Shown: piece by piece, positions 34,462-38,200 of the stretch
How positions within the stretch are numbered: the stretch's first letter is position 1
Layout: the number at the start of each line of letters is the position of its first letter
Assembly (NCBI GenBank): GCA_036877525.1
Contig: JAZGTH010000008.1
Location: 10,880,001-10,944,000 of the forward strand
Direction: 5' to 3'
Length of the DNA stretch: 64,000 bases
Source: Chromobotia macracanthus
Taxonomy: Eukaryota; Chordata; Actinopteri; Cypriniformes; Botiidae
The notes under the pieces: generated by a model
What the model was told of the DNA's origin: nothing
What the model saw: the letters and a program-made list of their open reading frames with translations, nothing else
Databases searched by the model: none
Made by a program: the position numbers and the translations under genes

Positions 34462-35237
34462 CTCTCTCCTTGTCTCTCCTCTTTTCCTCCACCTCTTGCC
34501 GGTGTGTGCTCCTCTCTTTTGTTTGACGTTAATTTTGTGGTGTTTTTTTTATTTGCCTTGTTTTAATTTTCATGTAGGGCAGTAGTTCCGTGAGCGGAAG
34601 CCCAGTTCCGTCGACGTCGGGGACCAGCACCCCCCGGCGTGGCCGTCGGCAGCTGCCCCAGACCCCATCTACACCGCGCCCTCACGTCACCTACTCCCCC
34701 GCTGTCCGCAAGCCTCCGTATGGCTCCCCAGGACAGGGTCGACTCCGCTCCCCATCTCCACGACACTTCTCTCCGCCGGGTCATGAACCGCCCTACCACC
34801 ACCCACCCTCGCGCCACGCCTCTCCCCATCACGGGTCACCCAGATCACCACGACACGCCTCCCCGCGCTCCCCCAGGCATGCATCGCCCAGATCCCCACG
34901 TCATGGCCGCTGGGGACCGCCACCAGACAGCTTGGAGGGTGACGGACCATTCTATGATCGGGACTATGAATATGAACGCCACCATGAGCCACCTGCCTAT
35001 GAGCAGAGTTTATCTCAAAGCAACCCTCATTCGCACCCACACCCTCGGTCGCCAAGGACTGCTCGTCACGGGCGCCCTCCCCACCCACGCCGTATGCCTA
35101 ACGGCTACCGTTCTTCCTCGCCCTCCCCGCACCGGCGCGGCCCCCACCCAGGCCCACACCGGCCTCCACATGGCCGTGGGCCCCGGAAGGGGTTGCACGA
35201 ACCCTATAGCGAGACGGACGAGGATGATTGGTGTTAG
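734..35237 (+). CDS. cacna1a: cacna1a, P/Q-type Ca2+ channel alpha1 subunit (Cav2.1), 3' part; exons 21-47
   Basis: Pore-forming subunit of the presynaptic P/Q-type voltage-gated calcium channel, a plasma-membrane protein that couples action potentials to transmitter release. Twenty-seven consecutive exons (plus alternative 37b) join in compatible phases and give about 1297 codons: end of the II-III linker, domain III, domain IV, EF-hand, pre-IQ, IQ and a long basic C-tail. Domains I and II lie left of the window. Cav2.1 rather than Cav2.2 is indicated by the tail ending RKGLHEPYSETDEDDWC, the [17 protein letters not shown] block, the His10 tract and the ier2-stx10-nacc1 neighbours. Teleosts usually carry two cacna1a copies; which one this is cannot be told here. 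The summed coding length is one base short of an open frame, and the missing base localises to exon 46. Separate entries give each exon. Confidence 0.96.
1099..1310. mobile_element. MITE family A copy, 3' truncated
   Basis: Starts TA-CCCAGCTAACAGGGAAC and follows the family consensus (…CTCTAAAAGTTATCAAAAA…, TTGCAGTAACGTTAGTAGAA, TATA run). It ends just before exon 22 of cacna1a. Confidence 0.85.
1322..1451 (+). CDS. cacna1a: cacna1a exon 22: IIIS1
   Basis: 130 nt between ttttcag and gtgagt. Encodes the first membrane segment of domain III (CHYILTLRYFEMCILSVIAM) followed by SSIALAAEDPVWPESPRNN, the extracellular S1-S2 start. Phase 2 in, phase 0 out. Confidence 0.95.
1560..1619 (+). CDS. cacna1a: cacna1a exon 23: IIIS2 start
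   Basis: 60 nt, 20 codons, VLRYFDYVFTGVFTFEMLIK, between ttttccag and gtaacg. The glutamate in FEM and the lysine at the exon end are part of the S2 charge-transfer region of the voltage sensor. Confidence 0.95.
1702..1808 (+). CDS. cacna1a: cacna1a exon 24: IIIS2-S3
   Basis: 107 nt between gtttcag and gtaagt. Encodes MVVLGLVLHEGSYFRDLWNF then LDFVVVSGALVAFAFT, that is S2-S3 with the conserved RDLWNFLDF of voltage sensors. Leaves two bases of a split Thr codon that exon 25 completes. Confidence 0.95.
4041..4178 (+). mobile_element. tRNA-derived SINE copy
   Basis: A tRNA-like head (GTAGAGCATTGCATTAGCAG, GGTTCGACTT B-box-like) is followed by a tail with CTGTAAGTCACTTTGGATAA and AAAGCATCTGCC. 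This tail is shared widely by teleost SINEs. It is in intron 24 of cacna1a. Confidence 0.85.
5194..5516. mobile_element. MITE family A, full-length copy (323 bp)
   Basis: Bounded by CCCAGCTAAC and GTTAGCTGGG (perfect 10-bp TIR), flanked on both sides by TA, as after insertion into a TA target. No coding capacity. This is the reference copy for the family in this window. Confidence 0.9.
7063..7395. mobile_element. MITE family A copy
   Basis: Diverged left end, intact right end GTTAGCTGGG; the internal sequence aligns along its length with the 5194-5516 copy. Confidence 0.85.
7583..8079. mobile_element. TIR-bounded element of about 500 bp (different family)
   Basis: The left end CAGTGTTTACACTG plus ACGATGCAAC is answered by the inverted right end (GTTGCGTCGT then CAGTGTAAACACAGTG). 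The ends are related but imperfect inverted repeats; no transposase is seen inside. Family unknown. Confidence 0.5.
8823..8922 (+). CDS. cacna1a: cacna1a exon 25: IIIS4 voltage sensor
   Basis: 100 nt between ccacag and the weak donor gtaccg. Encodes a short S3-S4 loop (GSSKGKD) and the S4 helix SVIKSLRVLRVLRPLKTIKR with positive charges every third residue, then LPKLK. Phases (2 in, 0 out) fit both neighbours. Confidence 0.95.
9039..9199 (+). CDS. cacna1a: cacna1a exon 26: III S4-S5 linker and S5
   Basis: 161 nt between ctctcag and gtgagg. AVFDCVVNSLKNVLNILIVY continues into MLFMFIFAVVAVQLFKGRFF (S5), then YCTDESKEFARDCR at the start of the pore turret. Ends inside an Arg codon. Confidence 0.97.
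9334..9474 (+). CDS. cacna1a: cacna1a exon 27: domain III turret and pore helix
   Basis: 141 nt between tttcag and gtgagt. Contains [20 protein letters not shown] followed by GWPQ; the Glu of TGEGW is the domain III member of the four-glutamate Ca2+ selectivity filter. Confidence 0.97.
9764..9965 (+). CDS. cacna1a: cacna1a exon 28: domain III P2 region and IIIS6
   Basis: 202 nt between tttttcag and gtatga. Encodes VLKHSVDSTYEDQGPSPGYR, the S6 helix [20 protein letters not shown], and IIITFQEQGDKMMEDYSLEK at the inner end of S6. Very close to mammalian Cav2.1. Confidence 0.97.
10324..10488 (+). CDS. cacna1a: cacna1a exon 29: III-IV linker and IVS1
   Basis: 165 nt, 55 codons, between ttctag and gtatga. 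The linker ACIDFAINAKPLTRHMPQNK is followed by IVS1 (SIMALIALNTIVLMMK). A MITE copy starts only 13 bp past the exon end (10502). Confidence 0.97.
10502..10803. mobile_element. MITE family A copy, reverse orientation
   Basis: Starts CCCAGCTAAT, 13 bp after the donor of cacna1a exon 29. It follows the reverse complement of the family and ends GTTCTGAGAATGTTTCTC. Confidence 0.85.
10876..10986 (+). CDS. cacna1a: cacna1a exon 30: IVS1-S2
   Basis: 111 nt, 37 codons, between atttcag and gtaagt. Encodes YDGASAAYDKVLKNLNIVFT then TLFFMECVLKIIAFGAQ. It has somewhat more substitutions against mammals than its neighbours; the frame and both splice sites are clean. Confidence 0.95.
11349..11432 (+). CDS. 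cacna1a: cacna1a exon 31: IVS3
   Basis: 84 nt, 28 codons, between ctctgcag and gtaagt. NYFRDAWNIFDFVSVLGSIT then DILVTELG. In mammals a 6-nt exon 31* (Asn-Pro) can be spliced in after this one; I could not identify it in the 3-kb intron that follows. Confidence 0.96.
11511..11575. repeat. Perfect 27-nt inverted repeat with 11-nt loop
   Basis: Bases 11511-11537 are the exact reverse complement of 11549-11575, separated by 11 bases. It lies in intron 31, about 80 bp after exon 31, and would form a strong AU-rich hairpin in the pre-mRNA. Confidence 0.95.
12711..12780. repeat. 14-bp tandem repeat, 5 units
   Basis: The unit GTTAAAGTTAGGGT recurs about five times with no differences between complete copies. 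It contains TTAGGG once per unit but is not a telomeric array. Confidence 0.95.
14482..14598 (+). CDS. cacna1a: cacna1a exon 32: IVS4 voltage sensor
   Basis: 117 nt, 39 codons, between gtcctcag and gtacga. Encodes [20 protein letters not shown] then LRQGETIRILLWTFVQSFK. The S4 arginines and lysines are all present; Glu replaces the usual Tyr in RQGYTIRILLW. Confidence 0.97.
14738..14803 (+). CDS. cacna1a: cacna1a exon 33: IVS5
   Basis: 66 nt, 22 codons, between tttgcag and gtaaca. ALPYVCLLIAILFFIYAIIG then MQ, the S5 helix of domain IV. Confidence 0.97.
15174..15271 (+). CDS. cacna1a: cacna1a exon 34: domain IV turret
   Basis: 98 nt between cgttgtag and gtcggt. LFGNLALDEEGESAINEHNN then FRTFIMALMLLFR. 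The acidic turret is shorter than the mammalian Cav2.1 version. The following intron is only 78 bp and is open in this frame, so the two exons could be mistaken for one. Confidence 0.95.
15350..15500 (+). CDS. cacna1a: cacna1a exon 35: domain IV pore
   Basis: 151 nt between gtaacag and gtgaga. SATGEAWHDIMLACLGGMPC carries the fourth selectivity-filter Glu (TGEAW). A cysteine-containing loop and AYFVSFIFLCSFL, the beginning of S6, follow. Confidence 0.97.
15720..15860. repeat. Possible dispersed repeat with inverted GGGGACC/GGTCCCC ends
   Basis: GTGGGGACCAAATGTCC is answered by GGACATTTTTTAGGTCCCCA about 40 bp later, an inverted arrangement. It lies just upstream of cacna1a exon 36. Confidence 0.45.
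15877..16004 (+). CDS. cacna1a: cacna1a exon 36: IVS6 and start of EF-hand region
   Basis: 128 nt between gtttag and gtgagt. [20 protein letters not shown], then SILGPHHLDEYVRIWAEYDP and AA. It ends with TG of a split codon that both versions of exon 37 complete as Cys. Confidence 0.97.
16005..17913 (+). other. Intron 36 of cacna1a (1.9 kb)
   Basis: Contains a poly-T run (about 16591-16613) and a partial MITE copy (about 17357-17600). No exon is recognised before the 37a acceptor. Confidence 0.75.
17357..17600. mobile_element. MITE family A copy, partial
   Basis: Internal family sequence (AGGGAATGTTCTCAGACTGT … TTATTAGTGGAACGTTTTAA) without recognisable intact ends. Intron 36 of cacna1a. 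Confidence 0.75.
17914..18010 (+). CDS. cacna1a: cacna1a exon 37a (EFa), alternative EF-hand exon
   Basis: 97 nt between cttgcag and gtttgg. Completes Cys and encodes GRIHYKDMYSLLRVIDPPLG then LGKKCPHRVACK, nearly identical to mammalian EFa. The mammalian 37a/37b pair is mutually exclusive and sets Ca2+-dependent facilitation of the channel (established for mammals). The donor gtttgg is weak, which fits regulated use. Confidence 0.96.
18494..18570 (+). promoter_or_regulatory. Two adjacent potential stem-loops between exons 37a and 37b
   Basis: GCAGCGG (18494-18500) pairs with CCGCTGC (18526-18532); after one mismatch the stem extends by GCTT/AAGC. Immediately after, GTTCTATG (18534-18541) pairs with CATAGAAC (18559-18566). 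Both arms are exact complements in the sense strand. A role in exon choice is inference only. Confidence 0.4.
18948..19044 (+). CDS. cacna1a: cacna1a exon 37b (EFb), alternative EF-hand exon
   Basis: Also 97 nt, between cttacag and gttagc. Completes Cys and encodes GRISYSDMYDMLRHMCPPLG then LGKRCPARVAYK. The later part (MLRHM, ARVAYK) is EFb-type; the start GRISY resembles Cav2.2 more than mammalian Cav2.1 EFb. Including both versions would shift the frame (97 is not a multiple of three), so they must be exclusive. Confidence 0.95.
20889..21028 (+). promoter_or_regulatory. Cluster of five TGCATG motifs (possible RBFOX sites)
   Basis: TGCATG occurs at 20889, 20898, 20907, 20923 and 21023 on the sense strand, about 1.85 kb after exon 37b. 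UGCAUG is the established recognition element of RBFOX splicing factors. The first copies sit in an imperfect 9-bp repeat, so chance expansion is possible. Function is inferred. Confidence 0.35.
21464..21610 (+). mobile_element. tRNA-derived SINE copy
   Basis: The head GCAGCTCAGCTGGTAGAGCG matches a Pol III A box. The body and GTAAGTCACTTTGGATGAAA tail match the 4041-4178 copy. Intron 37 of cacna1a. Confidence 0.88.
22378..22483 (+). CDS. cacna1a: cacna1a exon 38: pre-IQ
   Basis: 106 nt between cttcacag and gtataa. [20 protein letters not shown] then LMALIRTALDIKIAK, characteristic of Cav2.1. Confidence 0.97.
22835..22942 (+). CDS. cacna1a: cacna1a exon 39: pre-IQ
   Basis: 108 nt between ctttcag and gtaagt. 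GGADKHQMDAELRKEMMAIW, then PNLSQKHLDLLVTPHK. Ends with one base of a split Ser codon. Confidence 0.97.
22943..25147 (+). other. Intron 39 of cacna1a (2.2 kb)
   Basis: Contains a partial MITE copy (23208-23451). A short AT run lies near 24090. No exon-like block was recognised. Confidence 0.75.
23208..23451. mobile_element. MITE family A copy, left end missing
   Basis: Right end GTTAGCTGGG intact; the internal part aligns with the family from TAGTAGAACTTTTTTAATG onward. Intron 39 of cacna1a. Confidence 0.85.
25151..25251 (+). CDS. cacna1a: cacna1a exon 40: IQ domain
   Basis: 101 nt up to gtacag. Encodes [20 protein letters not shown] then QSKAKKLQTLREEQ, the calmodulin-binding IQ domain (IM at the IQ position). 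The acceptor is a tandem cagcag: the distal AG (used here) gives HK-STDL as in mammals; the proximal AG (exon start 25148) would add one Ala. Confidence 0.96.
25252..26982 (+). other. Intron 40 of cacna1a (1.7 kb)
   Basis: Contains only a short MITE fragment (about 25302-25345) and a GC-rich stretch at about 26760-26980. An AG/GT-bounded 32-nt segment in that stretch does not fit the frame. Confidence 0.7.
26983..27089 (+). CDS. cacna1a: cacna1a exon 41: proximal C-tail
   Basis: 107 nt between cacacag and gtgagt. NRTPLMFQRMEPSPNQEVGQ then GLNGLPELPQEPVNSL; the RTPLMFQRMEP motif is conserved with mammals. Confidence 0.94.
27738..27879 (+). CDS. cacna1a: cacna1a exon 42: C-tail
   Basis: 142 nt between ggttcag and gtaata. 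PPEGGMTESQSWVTSRAQEI then FQKSVPENWNPDRPYPDDHH; the SWVTxRAQEIFQK core matches mammalian SWVTQRAQEMFQK. Confidence 0.94.
27960..28131. mobile_element. MITE family A copy, internally deleted (172 bp)
   Basis: Both ends CCCAGCTAAC and GTTAGCTGGG are present but roughly half the interior is missing. About 80 bp after exon 42 of cacna1a. Confidence 0.88.
28991..29336. mobile_element. MITE family A, near full-length copy
   Basis: Left end CCCAGCTAAC, right end GTTAGCTGTG, with an internal duplication of GTTCTCTCA near 29030-29055. Intron 42 of cacna1a. Confidence 0.88.
29619..29738 (+). CDS. cacna1a: cacna1a exon 43: C-tail
   Basis: 120 nt, 40 codons, between ttttgcag and gtgagc. TVEMREIGPVGDGYSDTEPY then HPMEGHGRTISMPRLSADNQ, aligning with [20 protein letters not shown] of mammals. 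Confidence 0.95.
29739..31589 (+). other. Intron 43 of cacna1a (1.9 kb)
   Basis: Contains a GA-rich run (about 30008-30101) and a TC run (about 31466-31501) close to the exon 44 acceptor. No exon was recognised between them. Confidence 0.75.
30008..30101. repeat. GA-rich microsatellite
   Basis: GAGA/AAGAGAG run in intron 43 of cacna1a; it explains repetitive Arg/Glu and Ser/Leu open frames here that are not genes. Confidence 0.95.
31590..31625 (+). CDS. cacna1a: cacna1a exon 44: 36-nt microexon
   Basis: 36 nt, 12 codons (RRRHRPRGSNLS), between gttcaacag and gtatgt, matching mammalian RRRGRPRGNNLS. It is phase 0 on both sides, so skipping keeps the frame; exon 44 is an alternative exon in mammals. 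A strong TC-rich tract lies about 90 bp upstream. Confidence 0.93.
31626..32662 (+). other. Intron 44 of cacna1a (1.0 kb)
   Basis: Holds a second TC run (about 31817-31845) and a short tetranucleotide-like tract (GTCT)n near 32341-32380. No exon was recognised. Confidence 0.75.
32663..32885 (+). CDS. cacna1a: cacna1a exon 45: basic C-tail
   Basis: 223 nt between ttctgtag and gtcaca. TITDTSPMRRSTSSLVHGRS, then GVRLDDYSLERVVSEEGHRH, an Arg-rich run, and SHRTSERSLARYTDADTG. The RLDDYSLERV and SERSLxRYTDxDTG blocks match Cav2.1. Confidence 0.95.
32977..33242. mobile_element. MITE family A copy, right end degraded
   Basis: Begins TACCGAGCTAACTGGGAACG and follows the family to about 33242. A SINE in reverse orientation follows about 100 bp later. 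Confidence 0.8.
33343..33492 (-). mobile_element. tRNA-derived SINE copy, reverse orientation
   Basis: Reverse complement of the same SINE: the tail (TTTGGCCGACACTTTTATTC on the plus strand) comes first and the tRNA-like head lies near 33460-33492. It sits about 50 bp upstream of cacna1a exon 46. Confidence 0.85.
33546..33780 (+). CDS. cacna1a: cacna1a exon 46: His10 C-tail exon with apparent 1-nt deletion
   Basis: 235 nt between ttggcag and gtgggg. The incoming frame reads GLGTDLSTTTQSGDLPPKER and then ERERG. The downstream part is conserved only in another frame: AKDRR, ten histidines (33637-33666), SSMDKERYGHERDYHRHPHD, and WSRSPSEGRGHRQ. One extra base at the G-run 33615-33618 would join them. 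As given, the incoming frame runs through poly-Ile, leaves the exon in phase 2, and with the main exon 47 acceptor stops at TGA after RAVVP. This may be an assembly error, an allele or a real change. Confidence 0.85.
33781..34577 (+). other. Intron 46 of cacna1a (0.8 kb)
   Basis: A long TC run (34418-34460) lies about 120 bp before the exon 47 acceptor. No other feature was recognised. Confidence 0.75.
34418..34460. repeat. (TC)n run before cacna1a exon 47
   Basis: A TC run in intron 46, about 120 bp upstream of the exon 47 tandem acceptor; may bind pyrimidine-tract proteins in the pre-mRNA (inference). Confidence 0.9.
34578..35237 (+). CDS. cacna1a: cacna1a exon 47: C-terminus with RIM-BP motif and PDZ ligand
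   Basis: 660 coding nt after acceptor catgtag, ending DDWC and stop TAG (35235-35237). It contains RRQLPQTPSTPRP, the SH3-binding motif for RIM-binding proteins known from Cav2 channels, and the terminal PDZ ligand used by active-zone scaffolds. The human polyglutamine tract (SCA6) is absent. Instead there is a threefold SPRSPRHA repeat (34836-34907) with mostly different synonymous codons, so not recent slippage. A second acceptor five bases on (after GGCAG) starts the exon with TAG, as in the mammalian short form. Confidence 0.96.
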   Translation, partial: GSSSVSGSPVPSTSGTSTPRRGRRQLPQTPSTPRPHVTYSPAVRKPPYGSPGQGRLRSPSPRHFSPPGHEPPYHHPPSRHASPHHGSPRSPRHASPRSPRHASPRSPRHGRWGPPPDSLEGDGPFYDRDYEYERHHEPPAYEQSLSQSNPHSHPHPRSPRTARHGRPPHPRRMPNGYRSSSPSPHRRGPHPGPHRPPHGRGPRKGLHEPYSETDEDDWC

Positions 35238-38200
35238 CGCAACGGGTGACCAGGAGGGGGCGCCGCTCACTGTAAGCCAACTCACCTTGAGATGTTTATG
35301 CACAGCAGCAGGGAGAGGGGGGGTGGAGGGGGACACAGAGGGCAGTAAACTCACACTGATCACAGGGATGGATGCACGTGATGCTGTGAGACTTTTATCC
35401 ATGAAGCATCAAAGTACAGCTTCCTTACTCCCTCTCTCTCTCTGTTGCATTCTCCTGCTCTCTGGACTGCATTTCCCATAATGCTCAGCATGCAAGGGAA
35501 TGTTTTTGGGAGCAAATGAGAAATACACGGGGTGGGTCAGATCATGATTAGATGGACTGAACTTACAAGATCAGTGTTGCAACGTTTGAAAATTACCCCA
35601 GACTGTGCAAGGCCATCCGGTTTTTGCTGATGGAACAAAAAAATGGAATTTTGTCAAAAAAATGGAATTTTGAAAATGAAGCCAGAAACCCCTTTTCCTC
35701 AGATCTATGCCTCTTGAAAAGACCCAAAAATGGACGTTAATAAAAAAGGAACAAAATAAAACACTTAAAAGAAAAAGCAAGTGCTCTTGTAAATGAGAGC
35801 TCCACCTACTGCAAAACCAGCTCCATGTGCTGGCTGATATTGATGAGTTTTATCATCTTCGTTTACTGTTACCAACTCAAGATGCTGAGTGACCTCATCA
35901 CCTGGGGGAGGGGTTAAACAAGAAGAGGCGTGGCATATAAAAGGACCCAGTGCAGGCAAGAGGAGGCGGGTGGGCATGGTATATCAAAGCCATGCCCACA
36001 AACTGCCACTCAATCCTGACGACGAAAAGATGAGGGAGGGATGGAAAGACAATTTCCTCTTCAGAATGTCTTCAATTGATTAATTCTTCTTTTCGAACAT
36101 TTGAAGCTTGGTTATTCTGTTGCATTTGCTCAGCCTTCTTTGATATTTTTGGACTAAAATCTGATGGAAACTTGCATGATTGATTTAAAAAAATAATATA
36201 TATATATATATATATATAAAACAGACAGACGATTTACTGTTGGGAATGGGGGTGGTAGCTCTCTTTTATCAGTTAGGTTGGAGGAAGTTCTTTCTCTCGT
36301 TTTCTCCCTGTTGCTCTTGCCATGTCTGTAGATCTTTATGTGCAGATACGCTACAGCAGACGTAGGAAGACATTTCTAGATAGAGACACAAATATGAAGA
36401 TATTTTCTATGTTCTGTCCATCTGAGGATCCCAGAAAATGCTCTGCACTGTTTATTATTACCTTGGATTGCACTAAAAACGAGCTTGAATTGTGAAAGCT
36501 CTCTGGTTTCGGCTCTGTCAGCCATGGCCGCAAACAGAGAGAAACTCTCCTTTCTAATTTACTATTTTCAATAACAACAGACTTATAATGAAAAAACTCT
36601 TAATGCAACTGATGATGAAGAAGGAGATGCTGATGAAGATAGAGGTGGTCATGTGACTTTATTTGTCTTGTTTTTGGAAGTTTTGTCTGTTGTGGCCATT
36701 TTGTTTTCTCTTGTTTAATTATTTTTGGTTCTGGGTTCAGGGTGCGCTCCAAACAGCTTCCTGAAGTTTACTTACTTGCGACCTCAGCTTAGTAGAATCT
36801 GCTTAGCTCATGAATGTTTAAAAGAGGAGATTTAGGCCATTCCAGAATTCCCTCAGTCCGATTTTTGTGTTATGTAAAGACAAACTGGCACTGAAAATCA
36901 GGGTTCATTTCATGTTTTTTATTTTCTCAACTGTTAAATGATAAGCGCAGTTTTACTGAGGGTCAGTTTTAACCTCCTGGACTATAGTTTCATGGCACGA
37001 CGTTGTATTTTGGGTGATGAGTGTTGTTTACTTTTTGTCCACTATGTGGTGCCGTTGCAGCTTTAGTCAGACTGGACTATGGACACACAGTCTCTTATGA
37101 ATTTTGACCGCTCTTATGAGCGCTGTTACTTTTGCTGAACTGTGGCGAATGGTAACGTAGCAGGTAACGGGGTGCCTGTCAAAGCTATTGCTTGATTTCT
37201 GAGGGTCGTTTTTTGAGAACTTTGACCTGGAATTTAGGTAGTGTATCTTTGATCAAGTAAATGGAAATTATTTTTTTCAGCCCTGCCTTCCTGTTCCCCC
37301 CTTGTATGTATGCCCCCCTTCTGCTCAGGATAAAACAATACAGCCAAACATATATCTCACAGGGGTGTAGAGATGCGGGCGGTTCAGCCTTCCCTGCTGT
37401 CAAACTGACCAACTCATCTGACCATGCCTAAATATATGAAATAATCTGATATAGGCACATTCATTAATCTCCCATTTCTGTGTGTCAGTCAAAAGGAAAA
37501 TGTTATTGCTCAGAGATTGCTCTTTTACAGCTCAGATAACTTGATGGAGGTCTCAGTAATGTTTTATTAAAGTATCAGCTTTGTCTTAGAAGTTCTCATG
37601 GGGGAAATACAAATGTACATAAACAAGACAGTTGTTGCCATTTGCAGTAATAGTGCAGAACTACAAAAATTAGCACAAGTCATTTGATCTTCAAAGTATA
37701 TAACGAGAAATGTCTGAGCAACTACTGAGATCTTTTTGCAGACTAGTATAGTATCTTGGCAGATTGCAGAGCATAGATTGAGATGTTGTTCAGATCTCTT
37801 CTGAAACTCCAGAGGAGACGGGAGGTTACTGGGATCTCAGCATTAGAAACTGAGAAGCAGAATGTTTTAAAAAAAAGTATCTCCATTCAGTCTAAATTTC
37901 GGACAAAGAGAAACAATTGAGATTAGTTTAAGATCCGAATCTTGAACTTTATAGTTTTACATAAAACAGCATTCAATAGATTTAACAAACACGCCCTATA
38001 CAGTACATCTAACCATCAGGTCAGCTGGACGGTGCTGTTTTATTTATCTCATGTTTGTAGCATTTTCCTGTCCCAGAATCAGCTTAAATCCCGAGCACAA
38101 GGGACTGTCCCACCCTGAATGTTACACCGTTCAAACACCTTTTGAACAGTTTTAAAACGTGAGTTATGTCATTTTATTTGATCCTTTCTTTTTTGCCAAC

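Noticed and set aside
34639..35481. 280-codon open frame over the last cacna1a exon
   Set aside because: Alternative-frame reading of GC-rich exon 47; the conserved RRQLPQTP and DDWC motifs are in the other frame.
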